A DNA stretch of 64,000 bases, taken from assembly GCF_002177115.1 (NCBI RefSeq), contig NZ_MVAG01000105.1:62001-126000 (forward strand). Reading direction: 5' to 3'. Numbering within the stretch: the stretch's first letter is position 1; every line of letters starts with the position of its first letter. Origin of the DNA: Chryseobacterium mucoviscidosis (lineage in GTDB: Bacteria > Bacteroidota > Bacteroidia > Flavobacteriales > Weeksellaceae). The translations under genes were made by a program, and so were the position numbers. The notes beneath the pieces were generated by a model. It was not told where the DNA came from. It was given only the letters and a program-made list of their open reading frames with translations, and did no database searches. Below are positions 28,678-38,432 of this stretch, piece after piece.

Positions 28678-29173
28678 TTAAAATCTATATCCTGCGGAAA
28701 TAAAGAGGCGGAATAATCCACCGTACTGATCTCTGTCTGAAGCAGATAAATTTTTAACAATTCCGGCTTCCAGGCCAGCTTCCACAAAGAGATTTGATAG
28801 AAATACATATTTTTCTCCCACTCCGGCTCCGATTCCTAAAGATGATCCCCATTTCTCATTATTTAAAGTCTGACCATTATCCTCAAGCGGAGAATATTTG
28901 TTTCTGTTGTAAATAGCTAATGCTTCAATAAAAAAATTTTTTGCAATACCTTCATTGTCTGTGTAAAATCTATAATATGGCATAACCGTATATTTTTCTT
29001 TCCATTGGTATATAAAATAACTTCCTATTCCGGCATTGTAGTTGATAATTCGTTCATATCCAATATCAATTCTTGATTTAAATAATTCCAAAGGCATTAA
29101 TTTTTACTTCGTTGTTTTCCTGCGCGAAAGAGAGTAGAGGAAGAAACGATAAAAGCAGTAAAAGTTTTTTCAT
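28678..29173 (-). pseudogene. frameshifted outer-membrane beta-barrel protein gene
   Basis: From ATG 29173 a 31-codon frame reads a signal peptide (MKKLLLLLSFLPLLSFAQ) and then E-N-N-E-V-K-I-N-A-F-G-I-I before a TAA at 29080-29078. The other frame continues without a break from about 29082 to 28678 as F-K-S-R-I-D-I-G-Y-E-R-I-I-N-Y-N-A-G..., ending A-G-Y-R-F, a typical small porin-like barrel. The two halves join naturally (K-I-N-A-F-G-I / F-K-S-R-I-D-I-G-Y-E-R). The downstream ORF from ATG 29097 alone (139 aa) would lack an export signal. A one-base insertion or two-base deletion near 29080-29090, or a sequencing error, explains it. Confidence 0.75.
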
Positions 29174-29230
29174 AGTTCAGTTTTACTCTTAGTTTTTAAA
29201 GCCTAAAAATAAGCTAAATCAATATAAAAC

Positions 29231-29262
29231 AAAAAGCAACTTCAATCTGAAGTTGCTTTTTT
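29231..29262. terminator. bidirectional intrinsic terminator after acnA
   Basis: AAAAGCAACTTCA (29232-29244) pairs perfectly with TGAAGTTGCTTTT (29248-29260) around ATC, with T-runs on both strands. It lies just past the acnA stop on the minus strand. Confidence 0.85.
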
Positions 29263-29283
29263 ATGATTAATTAAATCTAACAA

Positions 29284-31554
29284 TTAATTTTTCTCCTGTT
29301 GTTTGATCAGATTCAAAGCAGAACCTGCCTTAAACCAGTCAATTTGCTGATCATTGTAGGTGTGGTTTGCCATCACAATGTCTTTCGTTCCATCTGAATG
29401 GATAAATTCTAAAGTCAGTTGTTTTCCCGGAGCAAACTGATCAAGATCCAGGAAATTGATCACATCATCTTCCAGAATTTTATCATAATCTGCTTCATTG
29501 GCAAAAGTAATTCCCAACATTCCCTGTTTTTTCAGGTTGGTTTCATGAATTCTCGCAAACGATTTTACCAAAACAGCTTTTACACCCAAATGTCTCGGTT
29601 CCATTGCTGCGTGCTCTCTTGAAGAACCTTCCCCGTAGTTTTGATCTCCCACAACGATGGATGGAATTCCTGCGGCTTTATAATCTCTCTGTACAGCAGG
29701 AACTTCTCCGTATTCTCCTGTAAGCTGATTTTTAACTTTATTGGTTTCCATGTTGAACGCATTAACTGCTCCGATCAACATATTATTTGAAATATTATCA
29801 AGGTGACCTCTGTATTTCAGCCATGGTCCAGCCATAGAAATGTGGTCGGTTGTACATTTTCCGAAAGCCTTTATTAAAAGTCTTGCTCCTGTAATATTTT
29901 TGCCGTCCCAAGCCGGAAATTCTTCCAGTAACTGAAGTCTGTCTGAAGTTGGGCTTACATTTACCTGAACAGAAGATCCGTCTTCAGAAGGCGCCTGATA
30001 ACCATTGTCATCCACAGCGAATCCTTTTTCCGGTAATTCAAAACCTTTAGGTTCGTCTAATTTAATCTGCTCTCCGGCTTCGTTGGTTAAAGTATCGGTA
30101 ATCGGATTAAAATCCAGTCTGCCCGAAATTGCCACAGCAGCTACCATTTCCGGAGAAGCTACGAAAGCGTGGGTGTTTGGATTTCCGTCTGCTCTTTTTG
30201 CAAAGTTTCTGTTGAAAGAGTGAATGATCGAATTCTTTTCTCCTTTTTCAGCACCTTCTCTGTCCCATTGTCCGATACAAGGTCCGCAGGCGTTTGTAAA
30301 GATTCTAGCATTCTCAAATTTTCTGAATGAATTCAGGAAACCGTCTCTTTCTGCGGTAAATTTCACCTGCTCAGAACCCGGATTAATTCCTAAAATAGCT
30401 TTTGGTTTTACTCCTTTAGCAACGGCGTCTTCCACAATAGAAGCTGCTCTCGATAAATCTTCGTAGGACGAATTGGTACAAGAACCAATCAGTGCCCATT
30501 CTACTTCAAGTGGCCATCCGTTGGCTTCTGCTTTTGCTCTGAATTCAGAAACAGGCGTAGCCAGATCCGGAGTGAAAGGTCCGTTTAAGTGAGGAGTCAG
30601 TTCAGAAAGATTAATTTCAATTAGCTGATCAAAATATTGCTCAGGATTTGCATATACCTCAGGATCACCTGTTAAATGTTCCGCGATCTGGTCTGCAGCA
30701 TCTACAACATCCTGTCTTCCGGTAGACGAAAGATATCTTCTCATGGAATCATCATATCCGAAAGTAGAAGTCGTTGCTCCGATTTCCGCTCCCATGTTAC
30801 AGATGGTTCCTTTACCTGTCGCTGAAAGAGATTGTGCTCCTTCTCCGAAATATTCTACGATACAGCCTGTTCCTCCTTTTACTGTAAGAATTCCTGCCAC
30901 TTTTAAGATCACGTCTTTTGCGGAAGTCCAGCCCGACATTTTGCCGGTTAGTTTTACCCCGATTAATTTCGGCATTTTAAGTTCCCAAGCCATTCCCGCC
31001 ATTACATCTACAGCATCTGCACCACCAACTCCGATGGCAACCATTCCTAAACCTCCTGCGTTTACGGTATGAGAGTCCGTTCCGATCATCATTCCTCCCG
31101 GGAAAGCATAGTTTTCCAGTACAACCTGATGGATAATTCCGGCTCCCGGTTTCCAGAAACCGATTCCGTACTTATCACAAACCGAACTCAGGAAATTGAA
31201 AACTTCCGAGTTTTTGTTAATTCCCTCCTGTAAATCTGCTTCTGCACCTACTCTTGCCTGAATAAGGTGATCGGCGTGAGCGGTTGAAGGAACAGCTACT
31301 TTTGCTTTTCCTGCCTGCATAAACTGCAGCAGCGCCATTTGTGCCGTTGCATCCTGCATCGCTACTCTGTCCGGTGCGAAATCTACATAAGAATTTCCTC
31401 TTTCGTGTGCCTGTGTTGCGTTTCCTTCCCAAAGGTGGGTGTAAAGGATTTTTTCTGAAAGGGTAAGAGGTTTTCCCACTACTTTTCTTGCCGCAGCAAT
31501 TCTTTCCGGGTAACGCTCGTACACTTTTTTGATCATATCAATATCAAAAGTCAT
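29284..31554 (-). CDS. acnA: aconitate hydratase (AcnA/mitochondrial-type)
   Basis: TCA-cycle enzyme that isomerises citrate to isocitrate using a 4Fe-4S cluster. 756 aa, close to mitochondrial aconitase. Cluster Cys residues are visible in I-G-S-C-T-N-S-S near residue 360 and [12 protein letters not shown] near 425. The substrate loop [12 protein letters not shown] near 645 is intact, and G-T-D-S-H-T near 160. It lies 313 bp downstream of acnB on the same strand, with a terminator-like hairpin between them. The start at 31554 gives the usual M-T-F-D-I-D-M-I N-terminus. Confidence 0.95.
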   Translation of the reverse strand: MTFDIDMIKKVYERYPERIAAARKVVGKPLTLSEKILYTHLWEGNATQAHERGNSYVDFAPDRVAMQDATAQMALLQFMQAGKAKVAVPSTAHADHLIQARVGAEADLQEGINKNSEVFNFLSSVCDKYGIGFWKPGAGIIHQVVLENYAFPGGMMIGTDSHTVNAGGLGMVAIGVGGADAVDVMAGMAWELKMPKLIGVKLTGKMSGWTSAKDVILKVAGILTVKGGTGCIVEYFGEGAQSLSATGKGTICNMGAEIGATTSTFGYDDSMRRYLSSTGRQDVVDAADQIAEHLTGDPEVYANPEQYFDQLIEINLSELTPHLNGPFTPDLATPVSEFRAKAEANGWPLEVEWALIGSCTNSSYEDLSRAASIVEDAVAKGVKPKAILGINPGSEQVKFTAERDGFLNSFRKFENARIFTNACGPCIGQWDREGAEKGEKNSIIHSFNRNFAKRADGNPNTHAFVASPEMVAAVAISGRLDFNPITDTLTNEAGEQIKLDEPKGFELPEKGFAVDDNGYQAPSEDGSSVQVNVSPTSDRLQLLEEFPAWDGKNITGARLLIKAFGKCTTDHISMAGPWLKYRGHLDNISNNMLIGAVNAFNMETNKVKNQLTGEYGEVPAVQRDYKAAGIPSIVVGDQNYGEGSSREHAAMEPRHLGVKAVLVKSFARIHETNLKKQGMLGITFANEADYDKILEDDVINFLDLDQFAPGKQLTLEFIHSDGTKDIVMANHTYNDQQIDWFKAGSALNLIKQQEKN

Positions 31555-31867
31555 ATCTGAATTTATTTTTCTTCTGTTTTAATTATTTGCTCTTTGCTAT
31601 TAAATAAATTAACATCATTAAATTATCAAATTCTATTCCTGTATGCTTTTAAAAAGGATAAAAAATGATAAATAATTCTGAAATTTCCAACTTTCAAGTT
31701 AAGAAAAAATAAAATTTTTGTGATTGATCTAAGTTAAAATAATTTTTGCAGATCTTTAAATGGAAAGATTCTAAATAAAAAATTGAAAGATTCTACATCT
31801 TTACGAGTAAAATCTTTCAATTCTATAAATTGTTAAAACAGCCTTTATGGCTTCTTTGTAAACTCTT
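31555..31867. other. acnB-acnA intergenic region
   Basis: A 313-bp A/T-rich gap. Its only strong feature is the hairpin at 31781-31821 next to the acnB stop. I found no clear TAnnTTTG element for acnA in it, so acnA may rely on a divergent promoter or on read-through from acnB. Confidence 0.5.
31775..31821 (-). terminator. intrinsic terminator after acnB
   Basis: AATTGAAAGATT (31781-31792) and AATCTTTCAATT (31810-31821) form a perfect 12-bp stem around a 17-nt loop. On the minus strand the stem is followed by TTTTTTATTT. It lies about 45 bp after the acnB stop and separates acnB from acnA. Confidence 0.75.
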
Positions 31868-34651
31868 TTAGTGAGCGCTTGTACTTGTAAGTTCTTTAAT
31901 AGAAGGAACAAAAGTAGTAAGGTCAATTCCTTCAACCGCTGTTTTATACTCATCGATGCTAGGAATTCTTCCCATAATCGCAGAAAGTACAACCACCGGA
32001 GTAGAAGCCAAAAGAGATTCTCCTTTTTTACGTTCAGAATCTTCAACAACTCTTCCCTGGAAAAGACGCGTAGAAGTGGCTAAAACCGTATCTCCTTTCG
32101 CTGCTTTTTCCTGATTCCCCATACAAAGGTTACATCCCGGTCTTTCAAGATACATCATGTTTTTGTATTCAACACGAGCTTCGCCTTTAGGAGCATTATC
32201 GTCAAACTCAAAACCAGAATATTTCTCTAAAAATTCCCAGTCGCCTTCCGCTTTTAATTCATCAATGATGTTATAAGTAGGAGCAGCCACCACAAGCGGA
32301 GCTTTAAATTCTACCGTACCGTTTTGTTTTTCAATGTTTTTAAGCATCTGAGAAACAATTTTAAGATCTCCTTTGTGAACCATACAAGATCCGACGAAAC
32401 CAAGATCTACTTTTTTCTCACCACCGTAATACGTTAAATCTCTGATGGTATCGTGCGTATATCTTTTAGAAACATCTTCGTTGTTTACATCCGGATCGGC
32501 GATCATCGGCTCTACGATGGCATCAAGATCTACAACAACTTCAGCGTAATATTTAGCATTGGAATCCGGAGTCAGAGCAGGTTTTTCACCGGATCTGATT
32601 TCCTCAATTCTTTTATTAGCCTTGTCAATTAATCCCTGAAGAACCTGATTGTGGTTATCCATTCCTTTATCAATCATAATCTGGATTCTGCTTTTTGCAA
32701 TTTCCAGAGACTCGATTAAAGTAGCATCTTCAGAAATATTGATGGAAGCTTTTGCTTTCATTTCAGCCGTCCAGTCTGTGAAGGTAAACGCCTGATCGGC
32801 AGGAAGTGTTCCGATGTGAACTTCAATAATTCTTCCCTGGAATACGTTCTCTCCTCCGAACTGTTTCAGCATCTGAGCCTGAGTTGCATGAACCACATCA
32901 CGGAAATCCATATGTTCTTTCATGGTTCCCTTAAATGTTACTTTTACAGATTCCGGAATTGGCATTGACGCTTCTCCTGTCGCCAAAGCAAGGGCAACAG
33001 TTCCTGAATCTGCTCCGAAAGCAACTCCTTTAGACATTCTCGTGTGAGAATCTCCTCCGATGATGATTGCCCATTCGTCTACGGTAATATCGTTAAGAAC
33101 TTTGTGAATAACGTCTGTCATTGCATGATATTCACCTTTCGGGTCACGCGCTGTGATCAAACCGAATTCGTTCATGAATTTCATTAATTTAGGAATATTA
33201 GCCTGTGCTTTTTTATCCCAAACTGAAGCGGTGTGGCATCCGGACTGGTAAGCTCCGTCTACTACCGGAGAAATTACCGTTGCAGCCATAGATTCCAGTT
33301 CCTGAGCAGTCATTAAACCTGTAGTATCCTGAGAACCTACGATGTTTACTTTCACACGTACATCAGAACCTGCGTGTAAGATTTTACCCGGAGTTTTCCC
33401 TACTGCATTTCTGTTGAAGATTTTTTCAACCGCAGTAAGTCCCTGTCCTTCGTGAGAAATTTCTTTAGAAGGTGCAAAAACAACCGGAGCTTCGATTCCT
33501 AAAACTTCAGCAGCGAATGTCTGTAATTTTTTACCGAACACGATGGCGTAAGATCCACCCGCTTTAATGAATTCCATTTTCTGCGGTGTGAAAGATTTTG
33601 TAAGATCAATAAGTTCCTGATCTCCGTTGTATAATTTTTTCTCTTTGGTATTGATGGTTAAAACCGTTCCCGTTGCAACAGAATAAGTCTGCTCAAGAAT
33701 AGGTTCGCCTTCTTCGTTAAGAACAGCGTTTCCGTTTTCGTCTACTTTCTTTACCCAGTTTTTAAGATCGATTCCGATACCTCCGGTTACGTCTACTGTT
33801 GTAAGGAAGATTGGTGAAATTCCGTTAGTACCTCCAACGATAGGAGCAATATTTACGAAAGGAATATAAGGACTTGCCTGTTTTCCTGTCCAAAGTGCAA
33901 CGTTGTTTACACCTGACATACGCGAAGAACCAACCCCCATTGTTCCTTTTTCTGCGATAAGCATTACGCTTGCATCCGGATGTTTTGCCTGTAAAGCTTT
34001 GATTTCTTCCTGCGCCTGAGGCGTAATCATGCATTTACCGTGTAATTCGCGGTCTGATCTTGAGTGCGCCTGATTACCCGGAGAAAGTAAGTCGGTAGAA
34101 ATGTCTCCTTCCCCTGCGATGAAAGTAACCACTTTAATTTCTTCAGCAACTTCAGGAAGTTTTGTAAAGAATTCTGCCTTTGCATAGCTTTCAAGAATTT
34201 CTTTTGCAATTTCGTTTCCGATATTGAAGGCTTCTTTCAGACGGGTTGTATCTGCTTCATAAAGGAAAACCTGTGTTTTCAGTACTTCTGCAGCCTGTCT
34301 TGCAATATTTTCATCGTTGCCTAAAGCAAGATCCAACAATACTTCGATAGATTTTCCACCTTTCATGTGGGATAACAATTCGAAAGCAAAAACCGGAGAG
34401 ATTTCTTCTACTACAGATTCACCAAGAATAATTTCTTTTAAAAATTTAGCTTTTACACCGGCTGCACTCGTGGTTCCGGGTAAGGTATTGTAAATAAAAA
34501 ATTTAAGAGAATCAGCCCTGTACTCGTTTGCTGTATCTTTAATCTGTGCGATGATCTCGCTTAATAATTCTGCACTGTCAATCGGCTTTGGATGAAGCCC
34601 CTGAGTTTTTCTTTCTTCAATCTCTTGGATGTAATCCTGATAAATATTCAT
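31868..34651 (-). CDS. acnB: bifunctional aconitate hydratase 2 / 2-methylisocitrate dehydratase
   Basis: Second aconitase, of the AcnB family: an N-terminal HEAT-like and swivel region, then the hydratase domain. Cluster Cys are in G-S-C-M-V-H near residue 750 and R-P-G-C-N-L-C-M-G-N-Q near 830. G-G-D-S-H-T-R-M lies near 535. The start at 34651 (M-N-I-Y-Q-D-Y-I-Q-E-I-E) fits the family N-terminus and gives 927 aa; an upstream in-frame ATG at 34702 would add 17 unrelated residues. In E. coli AcnB is the main TCA enzyme and AcnA the stress form; which is which here is unknown. Confidence 0.95.
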   Translation of the reverse strand: MNIYQDYIQEIEERKTQGLHPKPIDSAELLSEIIAQIKDTANEYRADSLKFFIYNTLPGTTSAAGVKAKFLKEIILGESVVEEISPVFAFELLSHMKGGKSIEVLLDLALGNDENIARQAAEVLKTQVFLYEADTTRLKEAFNIGNEIAKEILESYAKAEFFTKLPEVAEEIKVVTFIAGEGDISTDLLSPGNQAHSRSDRELHGKCMITPQAQEEIKALQAKHPDASVMLIAEKGTMGVGSSRMSGVNNVALWTGKQASPYIPFVNIAPIVGGTNGISPIFLTTVDVTGGIGIDLKNWVKKVDENGNAVLNEEGEPILEQTYSVATGTVLTINTKEKKLYNGDQELIDLTKSFTPQKMEFIKAGGSYAIVFGKKLQTFAAEVLGIEAPVVFAPSKEISHEGQGLTAVEKIFNRNAVGKTPGKILHAGSDVRVKVNIVGSQDTTGLMTAQELESMAATVISPVVDGAYQSGCHTASVWDKKAQANIPKLMKFMNEFGLITARDPKGEYHAMTDVIHKVLNDITVDEWAIIIGGDSHTRMSKGVAFGADSGTVALALATGEASMPIPESVKVTFKGTMKEHMDFRDVVHATQAQMLKQFGGENVFQGRIIEVHIGTLPADQAFTFTDWTAEMKAKASINISEDATLIESLEIAKSRIQIMIDKGMDNHNQVLQGLIDKANKRIEEIRSGEKPALTPDSNAKYYAEVVVDLDAIVEPMIADPDVNNEDVSKRYTHDTIRDLTYYGGEKKVDLGFVGSCMVHKGDLKIVSQMLKNIEKQNGTVEFKAPLVVAAPTYNIIDELKAEGDWEFLEKYSGFEFDDNAPKGEARVEYKNMMYLERPGCNLCMGNQEKAAKGDTVLATSTRLFQGRVVEDSERKKGESLLASTPVVVLSAIMGRIPSIDEYKTAVEGIDLTTFVPSIKELTSTSAH

Positions 34652-34844
34652 AATAATAGAAATCTTTTCAATCTTAATCGGATGATAATCAACATTATTC
34701 ACGAGAAGATTATCATCGTGTGTTTTCCGGCGGAATTATTATTTTTATTTTTTCTGATCTAAACAAGAAGCTGAAATTTTTAGATAGTGTATTAAAAATG
34801 ACTTCTTTAAGACATCTGTCATAATAAATGCCTGAAAACGTGCC

Positions 34845-34874
34845 CAAATTTACGGAATTTTACAATTTTTTCAA
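34845..34874 (-). promoter_or_regulatory. promoter of acnB
   Basis: On the minus strand TTG (complement of 34872-34874), exactly 19 bp of spacer, and TAAATTTG (34852-34845) match the flavobacterial consensus. It would give a leader of about 190 nt before the acnB ATG at 34651. Confidence 0.65.
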
Positions 34875-34955
34875 GTTTAAATTATTTAGATTCTTTATAA
34901 ATATCTATTTTATATTTTCTATTTTTGGCGATATTTTTGCAAACAATTGATGATT

Positions 34956-35726
34956 ATGAAAAATGCAGCTTCGGTTTTATTCCTTTTTATTTCGGTTTTT
35001 GTTTTTTCACAAACGAAAAATGTGAAGAAATTGCCTTCAAAGACAGTCTCTAAAACTGCGGTTAAAAAATTACCAGAAAAGACAAAGCAGAATAGTGATT
35101 TTCCGATCATCAACGAAGAGCTTCCGCTTTTAATCCCGAAAAAACAGGATGGTAAATTCGGATATGTGAACCAAAAAGGAAAATTCATCATCCAGCCGGA
35201 ATATCACATTGCGGTATTTTTCTACGAAGACTGTAATCTTCTGAACTCTCCTAATGTAAAACTCAGAAAATTCGGGACTGCGGATTATGCAACGGTAGAA
35301 AAAGATGAAATTTCTTACCGTGTCGACAGAACAGGCAAAAGGGTGTATCAGTATAAACAGTCCGATTTGGCAAAATGTCCTCACAAAGAATATGTTCAGC
35401 AGCTTTTTCAGGTGTATACGATGAATGGTTTTTTCGGAATCATCGAAAAAGCGACGTTTGAAAATCCTTATGACTACAAACAGTTTAAAATTTATCCTCA
35501 ATACGACTATCTTTTTATTTTAGAAGGTGATGATGTTGCCAATCCCATGATTATTGCTTCAAAAAATAATGTTTTCGGAGTGGTGGATGTGAACGGAAAG
35601 GTGATTATTCCGTTTGAATATTCTGATATTAAACGAAATTTTAGCTGGAAGCTTGGTAAAATGTTCGAGGTTTCAAAAGACAGTAAGAATTATTACTATG
35701 TAGATTCGCAGAATAAGACCTATTAA
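34956..35726 (+). CDS. WG-repeat-containing secreted protein
   Basis: About 256 aa with a signal peptide (M-K-N-A-A-S-V-L-F-L-F-I-S-V-F-V-F-S-Q). Three WG-type repeats follow: K-F-G-Y-V-N-Q-K-G-K-F-I-I-Q-P-E-Y near residue 50, F-F-G-I-I-E near 155 with Y-P-Q-Y-D, and V-F-G-V-V-D-V-N-G-K-V-I-I-P-F-E-Y near 205. WG repeats form short beta hairpins of unclear, probably binding, function. ATG 34956 puts the Lys directly before the hydrophobic core; ATG 34950 and TTG 34947 would add a few residues. A TATTTTTG -7 element lies at 34932-34939. Confidence 0.8.
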   Translation: MKNAASVLFLFISVFVFSQTKNVKKLPSKTVSKTAVKKLPEKTKQNSDFPIINEELPLLIPKKQDGKFGYVNQKGKFIIQPEYHIAVFFYEDCNLLNSPNVKLRKFGTADYATVEKDEISYRVDRTGKRVYQYKQSDLAKCPHKEYVQQLFQVYTMNGFFGIIEKATFENPYDYKQFKIYPQYDYLFILEGDDVANPMIIASKNNVFGVVDVNGKVIIPFEYSDIKRNFSWKLGKMFEVSKDSKNYYYVDSQNKTY

Positions 35727-35858
35727 ATTTAAATAAGAATTTCAAAAATCTTTCACAAATACCACAAGTTTTTCATTAAATGATCTTGGTGAAAAAATAG
35801 GTTGGAAAAACGTAATTTCCCACAGTTGGTAAATTTTTCGTAATTTCGCGGCTGAAAT

Positions 35859-35927
35859 AAAGGGGTGCTGTAGCAAGCTGAGATTATACCCAATGAACCT
35901 GGAACGGGTAATGCCGTTTAGGGAAAT
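35859..35927 (+). promoter_or_regulatory. TPP riboswitch of the TonB-dependent receptor
   Basis: THI-box blocks in order: AAAGGGGTGCTG (35859-35870), AAGCTGAGAT (35875-35884), ACCCAATGAACCTGGAACGGGTAATGCC (35888-35915, the P4/P5 part) and GTTTAGGGAAA (35916-35926). TAATTTCG just upstream (35841-35848) can serve as -7. The receptor ATG is 119 bp downstream. The spacer 35933-36008 contains a GGTAAT / ATTACC inverted repeat, and CGCCCCTTTTATTCA at 36009-36023 is complementary to the 5' edge of the aptamer, which may be the expression platform. Confidence 0.92.
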
Positions 35928-36045
35928 TAAAAATGAGCAATAGGTAATGAGCAATGAGTAATCCTCATCATATTACTTATTACCGATTACCAATTCCTCA
36001 TCATAATCCGCCCCTTTTATTCATTAAATTTTAAAGATTTATAGA

Positions 36046-38163
36046 ATGAAAGGATTATTTTTTTTAGGGCTTACCGTTGGCTCTTTCGCTTTTTTACAGG
36101 CGCAGAATTCCGATTCCCTGAAAGTAAGGGAAATTGAAGCTGTTAATTTTACCAAAAGACTTCCTGTTGCTAAAGAAATCATCAATGTTCAGAAAGATCT
36201 GGACAGCAGAAATTTAGGACAGGATCTTCCGATTTTACTGAAGAATCAGACTTCCATCATTTCAACTTCAGATGCCGGAAACGGAGTGGGGTATACAGGA
36301 TTCCGGATTCGTGGAGTTGCGGGAAGTGCCATCAATGTCATGATGAACGGTGTTCCGTACAATGATTCCGAAAGTCAGGGGACATTTTTCGTGAATGTTC
36401 CGGATCTTACGAGTTCGGCATCACAGATTTTAATTCAGAGAGGGGTGGGAACTTCCAATAATGGTTCTGCGGCTTTTGGAGCAAGTATCAATGTACTTTC
36501 CAAAGATCCTGAAGAGAAGTTTTATTTTAAAACAGACGACAGTTACGGATCTTTCAACACCTATAAATATTCTGCGGAAATAGGTTCCGGAAAACTCTGG
36601 GGAAACCGTCTTTCTGTGATGGGAAGATATACCCACATTAATTCTGACGGATATATAGACCGCGCTTTCTCAAAATTAAATTCTTACAATCTGACCGCTT
36701 TGTATGAGGAAGGAAATACAAGAATTCGTCTGATGGCTTTCGGAGGAAAAGAAAAAACCTATCAGGCTTGGAACGGAATCGACCGCAAAACATGGGAAAC
36801 CGATCCTAAATTTAATTATTCGGGAGCAATTTACGATTCGAACTGGGAAAACATCGTCGGATTTTATGATAATGAAACGGATAATTACCGACAAAACCAT
36901 TATCAGTTGCTTTGGGAGCAGAAATTTAATGCTCAATGGAATCTGGAAACAACGGTACATTACACCAAAGGAAAAGGATATTATGAAAACTATAAGCAGG
37001 ACGCTAAATTTTCGAAATATAATCTTCCTAATTTCATCAACGGTTCTCAAACCTTAACGAGAACGGATTTCATCAGAAAAAAATGGCTGGATAACGATTT
37101 TTACGGAGTTGTTTCCACGCTTTACGGAAAATTGGGTACAGTTGATGTGAACTTCGGAGCCGTTGCCAATCAATATTACGGAAGACATTTCGGAAATGTA
37201 ACGGGCGTTTTTCTTCCCCAGATTGATGAACATGAATATTACAGAAACCGCTCTGTGAAAAACGAAGTTTCAGGTTTTGCCAAAGCATTGGTAAGAATGA
37301 ATGATTTTGAATTTTTCGGAGACCTGCAATTGAGAAATGTAGATTACGATACAAAAATCATCACTGCTGGAGATGGAGAAGGCGCTGATTTAAATAAAAA
37401 CTGGCTGTTCTTTAATCCAAAAGCGGGGATCAACTATAAAATTTCAGCAGGAAAAATTTTCGTTTCTTATGCTCATGCGCACCGCGAACCGAACAGAGAT
37501 GATCTGTTGGCAAACAATGAAGTAAAGGCTGAAAAGCTACACGATTTCGAAGCCGGAGTAGAGAAGCAGTTCGGAAAAGTGTCTTTTACCGCGAACTTAT
37601 ATTATATGTACTATGTGAATCAGTTGGTTTTAAATGGCGAATTGAATAATGTGGGGGCTTTCATCAGAACAAATTCGGGGAAAAGTTACAGAAGCGGAAT
37701 TGAGCTTGGAGCTTTGGCAAAGCTTTCCAAACAGTGGGAGCTTTCCGGAAATGTGAGTTTCAGCAACAACAGAAATTTAGATTTTAAAGTGGAAACAGAA
37801 GCTGGTGTTAAAGATCTCGGAAATACGCAGATTTCTTTTTCTCCGGATGTGATTGCCAATTTAGGTTTGAAATTCAATCCGACACAGAATTTCCAGTTTG
37901 TATTGATGAATCAGTATGTCGGAAAACAATATCTGGATAATTCGGAAGATGAAAATTTACAGCTTAAAGATTATTTTTTAACCGATTTTAATGCGCAGTA
38001 TCAGTTTAAAATTAAAAATAATGAAATTGCTCTGAAGCTTTTGGTTAATAATTTATTCAATAAAAAGTATGTGAACAATGGAGCTGTTTATGACGGTTCT
38101 CCGTATTATTTTTCTCAGGCAGGAACGAATTTTATGTTTGGGATCAGCTGGAAAATTCAGTAA
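36046..38163 (+). CDS. TPP-regulated TonB-dependent receptor (thiamine or precursor uptake)
   Basis: Outer-membrane transporter of 705 aa. Signal peptide about residues 1-19 (ending F-L-Q-A-Q). The plug covers about 28-160, with the F-R-I-R-G-V-A-G-S-A-I-N-V-M-M-N-G-V-P-Y-N-D-S-E-S-Q-G segment and I-L-I-Q-R-G-V-G-T-S. The rest is a 22-strand barrel ending in a hydrophobic strand (N-F-M-F-G-I-S-W-K-I). It sits behind a TPP riboswitch, so it most likely imports thiamine, its phosphates or a precursor, energised by TonB; this is inference from regulation. It has its own terminator and is a single gene. Confidence 0.9.
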   Translation: MKGLFFLGLTVGSFAFLQAQNSDSLKVREIEAVNFTKRLPVAKEIINVQKDLDSRNLGQDLPILLKNQTSIISTSDAGNGVGYTGFRIRGVAGSAINVMMNGVPYNDSESQGTFFVNVPDLTSSASQILIQRGVGTSNNGSAAFGASINVLSKDPEEKFYFKTDDSYGSFNTYKYSAEIGSGKLWGNRLSVMGRYTHINSDGYIDRAFSKLNSYNLTALYEEGNTRIRLMAFGGKEKTYQAWNGIDRKTWETDPKFNYSGAIYDSNWENIVGFYDNETDNYRQNHYQLLWEQKFNAQWNLETTVHYTKGKGYYENYKQDAKFSKYNLPNFINGSQTLTRTDFIRKKWLDNDFYGVVSTLYGKLGTVDVNFGAVANQYYGRHFGNVTGVFLPQIDEHEYYRNRSVKNEVSGFAKALVRMNDFEFFGDLQLRNVDYDTKIITAGDGEGADLNKNWLFFNPKAGINYKISAGKIFVSYAHAHREPNRDDLLANNEVKAEKLHDFEAGVEKQFGKVSFTANLYYMYYVNQLVLNGELNNVGAFIRTNSGKSYRSGIELGALAKLSKQWELSGNVSFSNNRNLDFKVETEAGVKDLGNTQISFSPDVIANLGLKFNPTQNFQFVLMNQYVGKQYLDNSEDENLQLKDYFLTDFNAQYQFKIKNNEIALKLLVNNLFNKKYVNNGAVYDGSPYYFSQAGTNFMFGISWKIQ

Positions 38164-38211
38164 ACATTCAGGCTATATTTAAGATTAATTATAGAATGTA
38201 AAGTTAGATTT

Positions 38212-38236
38212 AAGACTGCTTCGGCAGTCTTTTTTA
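38212..38236 (+). terminator. intrinsic terminator after the TPP-regulated receptor
   Basis: AAGACTGC pairs with GCAGTCTT around a stable TTCG tetraloop (38213-38231), followed by a T run. About 50 bp after the receptor stop. Confidence 0.88.
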
Positions 38237-38432
38237 TTAGTAAACCCGCTTCTGAGTAAGATTTTAATTGTAATTATCACATTCATTAAGATAGAGTTCT
38301 GCTCCGACGCTAAAAATTTTATGTACTTTTGAGAAAAAGACACGGATAAATATATGTCTTATAAAGCCATAGTCTAGGAATCTGCTCCTACTACAGTAAT
38401 CAAAAACACCATTTAGAAATGGCAGATGAAAA

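Noticed and set aside
30743..31072. 109-codon plus-strand ORF, Pro/Ser/Ala-rich
   Set aside because: Entirely antisense to acnA, and its composition follows from the acnA codons on the other strand.
31793..31809. Loop of the acnB hairpin as an iron-responsive element
   Set aside because: The loop CTACATCTTTACGAGTA does not show the C-bulge/CAGUGN arrangement; the T-run after the stem fits a terminator.
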